A DNA stretch of 64,000 nucleotides from Tetracladium setigerum (lineage: Eukaryota > Ascomycota > Leotiomycetes > Helotiales). The translations under genes were made by a program, and so were the position numbers. A model generated the notes under the pieces. It did no database searches. It was given only the letters and a program-made list of their open reading frames with translations, and had not been told where the DNA came from. Shown here piece by piece: positions 46,735 to 58,674 of the stretch. The stretch is from positions 1,054,001-1,118,000 of the forward strand of contig PZJY01000001.1 in the NCBI GenBank assembly GCA_031472005.1, in the 5' to 3' direction. Within the stretch, counting starts at the first letter, position 1, and the number at the start of each line of letters is the position of its first letter.

Positions 46735-48144
46735 CTAAAACCAATCCACTGCATCATCAATCAGCTCCGTTAATTCGGAATGTAGACCCGTCCCCCTAAT
46801 CATCAGCTGCTTTGCTGCAAGCATCTTGCCGGCACAAACATCTTTCATACACACCGAGTACTTCGATGGAAAGAATGGCAGCACCGATAAAGCAAGCGCA
46901 TATAAAATAGCGGTCAGAGCAAGTTGGTCATCTCCAAAATTGTTTGTCCGTAGGTCAATCCAGAACAACCAAGATCTCAGCCAAGCAAGACCATGAAAGA
47001 TACCATCCTCGGTTGGCAATTGCATTGCTCCTTCGACCGAGGTTGCAAGTTCTGCAAGGGCCGTAAAACCAGTTGGGGTCGATCGACTGACGTGGTATTT
47101 TTGGATGTGTGATATCGTGATTTTTATTTGCTGGATGCGTTGGATCGTTTTTGGACCATCCCGTGGTAGCTGTGGAGCCATCGGATTGGCGCTCGAGGCA
47201 ATGTACCACATCTGGAACTTTGGTCCCAAAAGATCCGGAAACGCCGTGAAGAAGTTGTAGCTTTCTATTTGTGACAATGCCTGAGATATTAGTGGTGAAG
47301 TGCCAGAGGGCCTGGAGAGCTAAGTACCTTGGAGTAGCCATCAACGAAAACGGTCCATTGATTCCTATGGCGAGTGTTAGAACGTTAATAGAAAGGGAAG
47401 GGGGTCGCGAAAAATTGGGATACACTCACCAGTCGAATGCAGATGACGCCAATGCTATTGATGCTGTAACAATCGAATCGGAGTTGTGTTGGCTGAAATT
47501 TGCAATCTCCTTTTGAAGCTCGTACATGGCTATCGACGTATGGTGCATCCAAATTTCTTCAGCGATGGAACTCCTGGTTGTTTGGAAATGGGAGTATGAG
47601 GCCAAGCTCACAAGCGAGTGTCGAACACTCTCGCAGTTGTCCGCAAGAAACTCAAACCTGCGTCCGATCAATTTTGAAATATAATACTCGTGCATAATAC
47701 TTACTTTGGGGTGTAATCTTGCACGATGACCAATGTGCAACTGGGTGGCATGGGAATCACTCTGGATAACTCCCCTGCCTCGCGAACGATTTCTAAGGCA
47801 GTGGGTGATACAGAAGTCTGGCAGGGTGGTGAAAGTTGGCCGTAGGATTGTGACGGATCAAAGTGATTCATGTCCGAATCCTGTGAAGACACCGAATCTT
47901 CTGCCTCGCTTTGCTGTTCAGGTCTCGATGTATTTCGGTACCTGCATGTTTTCCCCATCCTTAGACAGTTGCGACTGGAGAGGTCGGTTAGCGAGAGTAG
48001 TGATTTTCAATCGCAAACCACGTTCTTGTACTGCAAATGTCGGGTCACATACCAATACGGCTGGGTTTCATCACAACGAATATGCCGTTCCTTGCAGGTG
48101 AGGCACCCATTCACAGATCTCTGGTGGACTCGACGACGTAGCAT
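46735..48144 (-). CDS. Zn2Cys6 transcription factor
   Basis: Minus-strand exons 48144-48053, 47974-47705, 47657-47430, 47364-47328 and 47280-46735 give an intact 390-residue protein starting MLRRRVHQRSVNG. The binuclear zinc cluster reads CLTCKERHIRCDETQPYC followed by RNCLRMGKTC, giving the six cysteines in the pattern C-x2-C-x6-C-x6-C-x2-C-x6-C. Intron 1 splits the fourth cysteine codon. A helical middle (YSHFQTTRSSIAEEIW, EIANFSQHNSDSIVTASIAL) and a C-terminal regulatory domain ending LHSELTELIDDAVDWF are typical of short fungal Zn2Cys6 factors. It would bind DNA as a nuclear dimer. The target is not visible; the adjacent secreted-protein gene is one possible candidate. Confidence 0.88.
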
Positions 48145-48273
48145 TTTGAAAATTAGATTGGGGATTGAGGGACTTGACAATGAGTTTGAGAGGATAATCA
48201 GAGGGTATAGAATGACCAGGAGGAGGTGATCGCTCGCTTAATGACTACGACTGGAAGCCAACAACAGACTATC

Positions 48274-48284
48274 CCTTTATATAT
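48274..48284 (-). promoter_or_regulatory. TATA-like element of the Zn2Cys6 gene
   Basis: TTATATATA-type stretch about 130-140 bases upstream of the ATG on the coding strand. Confidence 0.4.
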
Positions 48285-48299
48285 AACAGACTTCCATTC

Positions 48300-49960
48300 C
48301 TGAGAGCTCCCCAAGGCAGAAGCAAGTAAGAGAACATCATCTCGGCAGGCCATTCTTTGAACGATCAATTCAGCCTACGATCATTTGGAATTTGGAAGAC
48401 TTTCCAGCTCCGTGAAGACAACGCAATGATGAAGCTGAAGCGTATGGTTTCAATAAATTTAACAGAAAGACAGTGCTTGCCACTTGGCAATGATGAATTG
48501 ATGACATGCTTGTGACGGAAAAGCCCCTGTATTGGGCCAATAGCGGACAGGTACTTGATGTCAATGGCCGTCAGAACTAGGTTTTTAAGCCAAAATGAAA
48601 GAAAGGAGAAGAGATAAAAACCAGCTTATCCTCATGCGAACTCCAGTATCCTGGCAACATACCATAAGGCTGTGCTCCGAGGTCGACCAGGCTATTAACC
48701 AGCCTGGGACCCCCTAAGGCTGAAGCTCGGGCGCAGGGCAGTGCAGTGGTAAATGCTAACATTTGTCACCACCCATTTTGCTTGCTTTGGGTGGATTGAT
48801 TCCAGCGTGTGCTTTTAGCCGTCTTGCAGAACGAACCAAGAAGACGGGGAAAGCGTTGGATTATCCACATTGATGAGGAACATGATGGTTGGCTTCCAAG
48901 CGGGTCAACGGTGAACCCAATTCGGTGATGCTGATTACCTATTGTTGCGGCTGAAGGATACCAGGGTTCGTCGTTCCAATGCGGATGTTCAACAACTGTT
49001 CGACAAAAGGGACAAAGGAGTAGGAAGTAGAGAGAGACTCTTAATAATTAAGGTAAGTGAAAGTTTCTTACATATTTTCCGAGTCCGGGTATCCTTTTTA
49101 TTTTATAAGGTAATTATCTTAATTTTTAACTTTCTTATACTACTATCTATCCCTCTAGTGCTATATACACGCCTCGGACCTGGTCCGTAACTGGCCCGTA
49201 TCTGATGGTCACGTGTGCGCACGTGTGAGTAGGTCCTGAGGGTATCAGAAGGTCAACTATATATACATTTATATGGTGTTAGGGGGATGAATAGTTATAA
49301 ATACCGTCTCAGACCAGCAATGTGATTCTGCGAAACGTGTCCCATTATACCTTCGTTCTAGAAATTTGATCAATTGAAATTATCCTATATTAGCGCTGAA
49401 ATAACTTCAGAATGAGCCATTCACGAATGAAATCACACTCAACTTAGCAGCGGAGTTGTTCTAAACCTTGATCAAAAAGCAGACAACGCAAGCCAACAAG
49501 TTCACATACCTACCCAGTCACAGAACTGAATGATCTGCTTCGTCGCATCTTGTTACTATACTCGCTATGCTATATTGGATGTGATCAGTCAGGTTACTAC
49601 TATTATACCACTTCGATGCAACGTAGTGGATAAATGCAAAGGTCTTGGCGTAAGGAGCTCACATACATACCACTTGATATCACAACAGTGGGATGTCAGC
49701 ACGCGCTCACTCACTCACACCCCCTGTGCAAATTTAGAGCGTGCAAACTGGTTTGTCGCCCAGCCCGGTTTGATGGTTGGCGGTGCCAACGATGAAACGG
49801 TGAGGCTGCATACGTACATATATACTTGCATGCATAGGCACCAGAATCCCCGCCAACTTCTTGAGTAACGTCTTTCATCCAGTGCACGACTCTTGACGCG
49901 TACCTAACACACACACGCAAATACACACCTAGTCTCTAGATTATCTAGATCATAGACGAA
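48300..49960. other. Intergenic, AT-rich, with a possible retroelement relic
   Basis: 1.7 kb upstream of both the Zn2Cys6 gene and the HET gene, so it contains both promoters. The section 48935-49400 differs in character and is listed separately. Confidence 0.4.
48935..49400. mobile_element. Possible LTR or retroelement relic
   Basis: A block beginning TGTTGCGGCTGAAGGATA at about 48944 has a short gag-like open stretch (NADVQQLFDKRDKGVGSRER), then an AT-rich part. A CG-rich core follows around 49165-49225 with the inverted motif CACGTGTGCGCACGTG, and finally a TATAAATA box near 49297. This looks like an LTR promoter region, but no second copy, target duplication or clear TG..CA end can be seen here. 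Confidence 0.25.
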
Positions 49961-52351
49961 ATGCTGTGCGAGAAATGCTCCAACATCCACTTTACGCCGG
50001 CAGAGGATTGGGAAGTGATGCGGAGGGAGCCTGATCGGCGCAGTTCCATGGAAGACTTCTGGACTTCCCATTATCTGTACTACTTCCATCATGGTAGCAA
50101 GCAAGAATTAGAGAGTTGTGCTGAGCTGCACGGGTGCCATTTCTGCGTGATGCTCGTTAAGAGGTTGGAGGAGATGAAGGGGATGAGCATATGGAAGAAG
50201 GGCAGTGACATTGCTCGCTGTTCCAAGGGGGAAGTTGTGCTTTCCCATGTCGTGGATGAAGAAAATATGGAGCATGCCATTGCGAGTGAAAAGCAGCATT
50301 GGACGATTGAGGTTTATGTTGGGGAGGAAAGCTGTCACTTTGAGTCTTTTGTGGAGTGCCCTGGTGAGTTCAAGGTCCTCGGTCACATTCTGTTGGAGAA
50401 TCGTTGGTCATACTTTCGTATATGATTATGAAATTTGCTGATCACAATTCTATGTGTTGAAGAACCTGTTGCGAAAATGCTCCAGGCACTGACTGTATGC
50501 GATGAAAATGGATTGGCACGTCCACACCTATCTCAGAACAGGGCAGCTCCTGTCGATGATAAAGAAGATGATGGAGACTTGGAGCGCCTCACGCCAACAC
50601 GAAGTCCTTGGTTATACTCGGCACGGCTTGATATTTCCAATTTCTCGCCGGCTAGTATACAACTAACGTCCACATGGATGCAAAATTGCCTACAAAACCA
50701 TGTACCGTGCCACAATGAGCAGGAAGGGAGCGCTCTCCCGAGCCGAATCATCAACGTGAGCGATCCTCAACATCCATTTCTTGATGATGGCAATGATAGG
50801 GAAGCTCAGTATATCACGCTGAGTTATAAATGGGGCAACGACAGCAGATTTGCTACAACGACGGAGAAACTTCGTGGTTACAAGCAGGGAATACCGCTGG
50901 ATGGTATGCCACAAACGTTCAAAGAGGCGATCTACGTCACTGTCAAACTCGGGTATCGGTTCCTGTGGATCGATGCGTTGTGTATTGTTCAGGACTCTTT
51001 TGAGGAATTGGAGAGGGAGATTGGATCCATGGATACGATCTACCAGATGTCCGTATTAACGATTTTCGCTGCAGCTGGAGAGGATGCCAATGCGGGTTTG
51101 TCAGTTTCTCGGGACCCCCGGTGGGTGAGACCTTGTCGGCTGGACATACAGACGACATGGAATGGGAAGACGTATAAGGGCTTCAAATATATGACGATCA
51201 GGAGGTTTAAGCTGCCGATGCCATTGTTTCGCCGAGGTTGGGTCCTGCAAGAACAAGTCCTGTCGACACGGGGGTTGATCTTTGACAATCGAGGGGTAAC
51301 ATGGCGGTGTTTGGGCGGACATTCAACAGAATCTCACCCTGCCTATTTGGGCCGCATTGATACACCGCAACAAATTGGGGGAAGCAACGACCGGTTTAGA
51401 GAATCCTGTGACAGCTTCGACAGTTTTCGAATATGGTTGAAAGGGGGAGCGCCTACGCGGGGCGATTTCTATTCTGAGAAAGAGAACTATTTTGAGGAGA
51501 ACTCCTTTAAGAAAAGTAATCCTTTTGATCAGTGGTATGCGTTAGTAAATAATTACAGTTTACGCCAATTGACCAATGCCATGGACGTTCTTCCAGCCTT
51601 GACAGGTCTAGCCAATGCCATGTCAAAGGCCTATGGTTGCAACTATAATACAGGCTTGTGGAATGAAGACTTACAGAATGGCCTGACGTGGTATGTTAGT
51701 CGTAAGGATGATATGATTGCACTTTCCAATATGTATGTTGGTACTAGGCCTCAACTTCCGTCGTGGTCCTGGGCCTCGCGCTGGGGTATGGGAATCTCCT
51801 TCATTAAACAAGATAGAACGAACCTTGTTGGGCAAGATGGTATCGCTTCGGTCAGCGATCCTGGGCAGCAGAGTATTCCGGCTTCCAATTGTTCCAAGGA
51901 TATCAGGGAGAATCATCTGGTCCTGACTGGGCTACTTAAACAAGCCAATGTCGCCTCAATGCTTCATCGGCAGTCAAGTGGCACTATCGGGATAGAAAAC
52001 GATGCATGGCTATATACTCCGTGGCGGGGAAAAATCAAAGACACTGTGTCCAAGGAGACGATTGGCCAGATAGCGCTAGATTGTGATCCGGACATGGTGC
52101 CGGTGGCAGCAATCTATTGTCTGCTGTGTACGACGCAGAGCCACCCTTTGCTCGACGAGTGGCAACTGACATGCCTAGCACTGGTACGGATTGATGGCTC
52201 AATGCGAGATTTCAGACGTGTCGGCCTCGCTGTCATTACACGGGGTGATTGGTTTAGCAAGCTGGGTGATAGGGAGGGTCTCAATGAGGACTATTCCTCA
52301 GGACCATATTCAAGGGATAGCGGATTAAGAAAGACCATCCGAGTCTGCTGA
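49961..52351 (+). CDS. HET-domain (heterokaryon incompatibility) protein
   Basis: Exons 49961-50363 and 50463-52351 give an intact 763-residue protein starting MLCEKCSNIHFTPAEDWEVM. The N-terminal Cys/His-containing part (CEKC; ESCAELHGCHFCVML) is common ahead of HET domains. The HET domain itself shows EAQYITLSYKWGN, YRFLWIDALCIVQDS, TIYQMSVLTIFAAAGEDANA and GLSVSRDPR, the usual conserved blocks, then RRGWVLQEQVLSTR. The C-terminal half includes PSWSWASRWGMG, also typical. HET proteins trigger cell death when unlike hyphae fuse. No ankyrin, WD40 or NACHT partner domain is attached. The long AT-rich upstream region is consistent with a fast-changing locus. Confidence 0.9.
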
Positions 52352-53309
52352 AGCTCGATATCGAGGAGGGCAAGAGAAAATTTTCTTCCAATTCGTCCGT
52401 GGCGCAATAATAAATAGTATATCAACATGTAGAGTTGGAGACTTCCCAAGCCTTCCCATTCAGAGCCACTAGTGACTAGAGTCAACAGCATTACGAAGTA
52501 AGACGAGCCACAACGCAGTGATGAATTGATATCATAACAAGACTGAAATAAACTCATCTATCAGCCTTTTTTCTCCACAAAAGGGTGGGATAAATTGTTA
52601 TCGGGACATATGGACCCCACTCAGGGTCCAGCTGTTGCGAGGTCCCACCAATGCCCGACGCTGGAACCTCACGGTGGCCCTGAAGGTCTGAGTGTGGATC
52701 CGCCGTTTGTGGGCCTCATTTCAGCTCTATGTTCTTAGGGACAGAGATTGGATTTGAAAGGAAGAGTGAAAAGGCTTCTGACGCCTGTTCTCCTCTCTTC
52801 GTCCTTTCTACTATTATGTTCGGGAATTGATTTGATCGGCATGTTCGCGTTGCGTCGACCTCGCTGGAGATCTTCGGCTGGATCGTCCAAAGAAGAATAG
52901 CTATGAGCTGTCCTCGATCCTGTGGAGATGATTTGGTTAATGAGGCTGTTGAAGGGAGAAGATTCGATGAAAGATGGGAACTCGAAGCCCTCTCCATCAA
53001 TGCTTGTAACATCAACAGCTTGGACCAGGTCACAGGTCAGCTGACCCCAGCCATGATATATTGCTCCCTCGCTGGCCACATTGGCATTCAAAGCTCGCAT
53101 CACCATAAAACCTTCATGTCAAGCTATTCTTGAGAAATACGTAAATCAAACTTTGCTCGTACTTTCATGCCAAATTAGAACCCATTTTAATAAAGCCACG
53201 AAGTACCCCAAGCTCTAGGTTTGAATTCATACCCTCCTGCCATCTAAAATCAAATGCTAATCTCATATAGCTGAGCAGTACTTCAAAGTCCACTATCACC
53301 CACTTTCCG
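52352..53309. other. Intergenic with a possible minus-strand open frame
   Basis: About 960 bases. The minus-strand frame 53106-52735 reads MVMRALNANVASEGAIYHGW, then GQLTCDLVQAVDVTSIDGEG, which has some protein character. It has no recognised family, and its second half (SRKDEERRTG..) is poor. It could be part of a small gene or a relic. Confidence 0.25.
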
Positions 53310-53567
53310 ATGTCTCAAGAGCAAGCATATTCTTGGAGATCATTACGAAGTGATATCTACACTTGGTCAGCGAAGGCTGATCTATGGATATTGTTCAATG
53401 CCATGATCTGTTTTGGCGTTGCAATTTTCTTCTTTTTTCATACGCCCAAAGCCAAAGAACGCTTGTTGCCTGATTTGGATTATGACGGTTCTTCGATTGC
53501 TTTTGATAAACAAGGTAGTCAAGGGGTGCCCGAAGAAGAGGAAGACAGAAAGAAAGAAAGACGATGA
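53310..53567 (+). CDS. Possible small single-pass membrane protein
   Basis: An 85-codon uninterrupted frame starts with ATG at 53310 after a CA-rich leader. It reads MSQEQAYSWRSLRSDIYTWS, then one hydrophobic helix (LWILFNAMICFGVAIFFFFH), and a charged tail (EEEEDRKKERR). No family recognised. It converges on the Vms1 homologue, whose stop is at 53709. Confidence 0.4.
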   Translation: MSQEQAYSWRSLRSDIYTWSAKADLWILFNAMICFGVAIFFFFHTPKAKERLLPDLDYDGSSIAFDKQGSQGVPEEEEDRKKERR

Positions 53568-53708
53568 CAAAGTTTGAGGAGAGAAGTATCTGGGGAAATG
53601 GGTAGCCGAAAATTACTCGCCGCTGCTAAGAAGACTGTCACGAGTAGGTATTCACAGTTTTGAGTTAGAGGGCTGGTGTTGATTGTATTCATCTGCACCG
53701 CAAAGTAC

Positions 53709-55802
53709 TCAACTACCACCAGCCATCTTCTTCATCCTCTCCTCTGCCGCCCTAGCTCTCCTCTCTCTCTCAAGTCTCATCCTCATCTCCTGCGTCATAC
53801 CCTCGCTTCCTCCTCCCTCTTCTCCTGCGCCGTCTTCTGCACCTGCCCGAGCGCAGCCATTCTCCCCCTCCCTGCCGCCTTCCCAAACGGCACAGGATCA
53901 GCGATTTTCGGTCCCTCTTCCTTTAATCTCGCAGCCTCCGCTTTCCTTCTCTCCTCTTCTTTCTTCGCATCTTCCTTCTTCTCTCTTGAATCCCTTTGTT
54001 CAGCTTCCGCGCGCGATATACCAGCTGGAATGCGTGCAGCTTCCCAATCCCATTTCGATTCACCGAGTTCAGAGCGTGCGACCCGGAAGGCATCACGCGT
54101 TGCACGGTCGCCGCATATTTCGAAGGCAGTTTTGCCATCACCATTTTGGAGAGTTGGATTTGCGCCGGCTTTGCCGAGAAGGCCTGAGATTAGGGGGGCA
54201 GAATTTTGACTGGCGGCGAGATGGAGAGCAGTCGGTGCGTGGTGATTTTGAGAGTCTTGGGGATAGAATAGAAAATCCGGAGAGAGATTGTTGCTTTTCA
54301 GATAAGTCAAAAGTGCTGGAACTCTACTCCTTCGTATCAGAGCTTGAATTTGTGTAGTGTGCAGAAGGGCGGTCTCCTCCTCCTCGGAACGTTTGGCTGC
54401 TGCCGGTGTACGCGGCTTTGCTTTTGCGATGGCGGCTTGTTTTGCTGATTCTTCTGCAGCGAGCTTTGCAGCTGCGATTGCTTCCTCATCAACTTCCATC
54501 ACTTTGACTCTAGTGAGTTCCACAAATGATCGCATGAGCTCGTTTTGTGTGGCTCTTCGGGTGCTGAAAGGGAAACCTCGTATCCTTGGGTCATTCGCTC
54601 GTAGAACTTGATCGTCATATGGGCCGTAAAGCGTTCTCCGGCTCGTACTTCCACTGGCTCGAACAAAAAGCAGTTCAGATGTATCGATCATCCCTTTCCA
54701 GTCTCTAAGTAGATCTCGCACCTCATCATTCAGGGCCTGTTCGTTGTATCTTCTGATTCCTGCACCAGCAGAATGTGCTGCCCCCTTCGCAGCATCGTTA
54801 GAAGACTGTGCTCCTCCCTGTTTTCGACGGGTAGTATATCGATGAAAGGTTTTATGCGCCAAAACCGTAGCCTCTCGAGTTAGAGGACCGTACTTGCAGA
54901 TTTGGTGAGTTTTGGCGTTAGCGAAACAACCATAGCTGCGAAGTGACCTCCCCCAATCATGCATAGAAACACGTGAGGGCCATCGTATGCGGCTGGTGCT
55001 GGAACACCACTAGCATTCGCCTTGAAATTAACTGGTTGTGGTTTCGGGGCGAGTTGCTTGTTTCGAACAATATCCAACAGGGAGGCTTCATTTTCCTGCT
55101 CTTCTTTCGAAAAGATTGCTCTGTATATGCCCAGGTATGTATTCTTTGGAAGTGTGGGAGTTGTGAACCAAAACAAGGGAGGCTTTCCGGACCCTAGCTT
55201 CGGCTTTTTCGTTGTCGAGCTCTCGTCATTTTCGTGCGACTTCGATGATAGAGCAGCTTGACGTTTCAATAAAGCACTTAAAGTTGTCTCCTTTTTAGAA
55301 TCCCCTTCTTCTTCTTCCTCGGATTCCGATGTGTCGGAGCCTGACAAGCTTTCGTCGAGATCTAGTCGCATTAGCTAGGCGCTTCCTCCCGCTTTCATCA
55401 ATATCATACCTCCAACTAGCTTTTCGAAATCGCCTTCATTGACAGGTTGCACGCCGCGCACTTTTTGTTTCAAGTTATAGGTGTGTAAATCTGATCGAAC
55501 ATGGCTCCGCTGGTCCTCCACTGTATCAAATGTGACCCCGCATAGCGAGCACGACTTGGACCCTATTGCATTCTCTGGTTTTGCTTCCGCTGCCGCAGAT
55601 TGGTCCGTCGGAGTTGAAGTCGCATTGTTATCCTCGGTACTATTAGGGCCATCGATTTCCGTCCGTGTTAAGGTGGAGAGGATGTCTTGTGGGAGGTCAT
55701 ACACTGCTCATGGTTATCTCGCTGTTTGAATGGGGAATTAAAATTTTGACATGACGGACCATAGAGAGGGCGGCGAGTAACTTCTTCCTTTCGTTGCTCC
55801 AT
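53709..55802 (-). CDS. VMS1: Vms1/ANKZF1 homologue (peptidyl-tRNA hydrolase of ribosome quality control), two frame breaks
   Basis: Minus-strand exons 55802-55760, 55703-55410 and 55361-53709. Domains in order: an N-terminal part (RRPLYVYDLPQDILSTL) and a C2H2 finger (CSLCGVTFDTVEDQRSHVRS). The VLRF1 release-factor-like domain (FLCMIGGGHFAAMVV.. RYTTRRKQGGAQSSND) has the conserved GGxQ glutamine. Ankyrin repeats (PTALHLAASQNSAPLISGLL) and a C-terminal coiled coil follow. Vms1 cuts the tRNA-nascent-chain bond on stalled 60S subunits and also acts at mitochondria with Cdc48. Two single bases are missing: CC at 54888-54889 (joins KSAST to GPLTREATVLAHK) and CCC at 53800-53802 (joins EEEAR to GMTQEMRMRLERER). 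Corrected length is 663 residues. The stop at 53795 in the given frame is probably false. Confidence 0.88.
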
Positions 55803-56379
55803 CTTGGTATTAATTTAAAGCTGTGGGAGGATGTTGAAATTGGAGAAGGTTGGAGAGAAGTGTCAGATGGACGGGCCTGAATATTTGTGTCGTTTTGCCA
55901 AAGACATCAAACTTCGGTGTCGACTCATCATCATTCTTGGCAGCCTTATCGCGATACTCGGATTTATATTGTTCCGTTACGCCCAGGAGCTCACCCCTGC
56001 AGGTGACGTAGAGTTTGTTTATTCCAAGCTGTCGGGTCATTAGCTCCTGAGCACAAGCATTTGACGACGACTTTGACAACTTGAACCACAAACCTCGAAG
56101 AACTCAGTGTCATCGCCTTTTTGATATCAAGAATTGTTTAGTTTGCATTACACTAGATCCAACCTCCTGACCATACAACTTCCTAGACTTGAAATCTCCG
56201 GACTGCAAGATTGTGGGGTAAAGCGGGGAGATCAATTAAGGAGCTCCATCATCAACTAATCTAGCTCCACCGATCGCCATCCGTCATCGATTTTGGGTAT
56301 ATATTTTATACTCAATCAACGTATCTTCTTTTCGTCAAACCTCTTCAACATCATCTCGATACTTCACACCACCACGACA
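55803..56379. promoter_or_regulatory. Divergent promoter between VMS1 and the HAM1-like gene
   Basis: About 580 bases between two starts pointing away from each other. A TATATATTTTATA stretch at about 56297-56310 lies about 75 bases upstream of the HAM1-like ATG. The open frames here are short. Confidence 0.45.
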
Positions 56380-58674
56380 ATGTCTTCTTGTTTTGGGCAG
56401 AGAAAGAAGCACGGAAGGAATGGGGACCGGCAGCCACTCCTCCCTCAATATGAGGATGACACAACACTTCAACGGGAGGCTCACCAGAAAATGCACTCAT
56501 ACCAGATGTTTCGAGCATTATCAAAAGGTTACATGCCATCAACCGAACAGACTATCGTTAATTTGAGAACTCTTCTCGCTTCAGATGTTCTCAATCCAGA
56601 AACTGTGGGCTTGAGCAACAGCGGAAAGAAAGTGTTGAAGTTGTCGAAACAGTGGCTGACTCAGTTCATTGAACTGTTACGGAATAAGAACGATGAGGAC
56701 CAAATACAGGATTTCATTTGGTTTTTGATCTATTCAAGAATACATATTGACACTGAGGATCTGGCTGAGAATTTGATACAAACCGCCACTTCAACTCGTG
56801 CAAAGGCAGATGCATCGGCTGGCAAGTCCAACCGTTTATTCCCTCAAATATATCAGCGCTAACATTTGTACAGCCTATGAGAGCGTCAAAACCGTTGGCA
56901 GTCTTCTATTGACCAACTCGGATTTCCGTATCTTCCTCTCAGATCTCAATACTATCGGCAAGCAAGTCTTCGCTGATACCGCCCACACACTCTCCGATGT
57001 TGCTGAGGAAGCAGCGAAGCAAATTGAACCCTCTCAAGAAGATTCTGAAGCACTGAAGAAGCCTGGAGAGGAGAACGGACCAATATCAACCGACGATCTC
57101 AAAGCTGAAGCCGTAGAGATCACTGATGTGGTCGCCAATGGGGTCAAAAAGACGGGGATTGAGGCAGGGGCTAGTCTAAAGGACAATGTATCAGGGGCTC
57201 AGAAGGATACCTTAATTTTCAGATTGAAGGCTGCAGTGACCAAGTTACGCAGCCGGAACGATTATTCCGACTCCGCCAATACTATTGGACTCCTCATTCA
57301 GAGATATGCGAAAATTTATTCAAGAGCTGTTGATGATACGATTAGTACTGTTCAGGACGACTTTGAGACCAACAAGGAACTCGACCGTGCGGTCAAGAAT
57401 GCTTGGCTACTAGTAAGCTCCTTCGGAAACAAGAATGACTGGGACGAGTTGGAAAAGCGTATCAACAGGGTGATGGACCACTCCAAACGAGATCCTGAGT
57501 TTGAAAATATGATGGGGGACTATCAGCATCCATCCAAAAGATGTTGACCGATCCGGACTTCTTCGAGCAAGCAGGCGACAAACTTATCGACATCAAGGAG
57601 AAATCGAAGGAAGTAGGGACAGAATCTCCCCTAAGACAGGATATCGATGCATGTCTCCAACAAGCACGACGAACACTTGACTCGGTTTTAAGCGATCAAG
57701 ATGTCTCGAAACTCCTCCAAACCTCGCTCCATCTCTGGAGCATTCTCTCTCCAGTCAACACAAACGCAACCCAAGAGCTACTTCAAGACTCTTACTCAGT
57801 ATTTATCCCCATGCTTATCGAAGCAATACAATTCATCCCAATCCCCCGCCTCGAAATCGCCTCGCCCGAAATCTCCCTCCTCCTTGAAAACCTCATCCTC
57901 GAACCAGGCCGTACCATCAACAACACCTCCTTCCTCCCCTTCCGCCTAAAAGTAGAAACATACAATGATCTTTCCATCCACAAAGCTCGTTTCCGCACTG
58001 TCACATCCACAACCTCTCTCGTCACCATCAAACTGCAAGGAATGTCCATCCGAGCCGACGATATGGGCTTCTGGCTACGCACGCACAAAGGCCTCTTCCG
58101 CCTAGCTGACGAAGGAATCGCCTCTTTCGAACTCGACGAGCGCGGTATCGACATCGAGCTCGACGTGGAAATCGGCAAAGAACGACTCGAGAAGATCCTC
58201 ACCCTCAAGAAAGTGAGGGTCAAGATCCATCATCTCAGCTATACCCTTCGAAAGAGCAAATTCGCCTGTCTCGCTTGGCTCTTCAAACCACTTCTTCGAC
58301 CTCTCATTCGCAAGGTGTTGGAAGTGCAGATTGCCACTGCCATTGCGGATTTCTTCCATGCGGCGAACAGGGAATTACTTTATGCGCGAGAACGACTTCG
58401 CGCCACACGTATTTCGGATCCTAAAGATATATTGACGTTCATCAAAGCACTTGTGACTAGGTTGACGCCGGAAGATGATCCGGATCTCTACAGTAGTGTT
58501 GGCATTACAGGCGGGAGTAATGTGAGGGGGAATATCTTTGCGGGTGTTTATGCGCCAGGGAGTGTGGTCAAGCTTTGGAATGAGGAGGCGGCGAGAGCAG
58601 GACAAGTGGTGGATGAGCATGCGGCGAATGGGTGGAGGAATGAGATTTTTGATGTGCAGACTGTTGTTGCTTGA
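56380..58674 (+). CDS. HAM1-like protein (HAM1 N- and C-terminal domains), one frame break, GC-AG intron
   Basis: Exons 56380-56821 and 56874-58674. The intron begins GCAAGT, not GT, and ends ACAG; only this join gives the in-phase reading ADASA-AYESVKTVG. The N-terminal half (MHSYQMFRALSKGYMPSTEQ; FIWFLIYSRIHIDTEDLAEN; SDFRIFLSDLNTIGKQVFAD) matches what I know as the HAM1-type N-terminal domain. The C-terminal half (RLEIASPEISLLLENLILEP; LFKPLLRPLIRKVLEVQIA) matches its lipid-binding-like C-terminal domain. The given frame stops at 57547; one extra A in AAAA 57536-57539 continues to KMLTDPDFFEQAGDKLIDI and a 747-residue product. Function unproven, perhaps a membrane or lipid role. Confidence 0.8.
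56822..56873 (+). other. GC-AG intron
   Basis: 52 nt, donor GCAAGT, branch-like GCTAACATT, acceptor ACAG. No GT donor nearby restores the frame. Confidence 0.7.

Noticed and set aside
55375..55377. In-frame TAG in VMS1, first read as a nonsense mutation
   Set aside because: It falls inside a good intron (55362-55409, GTATGA..GCTAATG..CTAG) whose removal gives FEKLVG-DLDESLSG.
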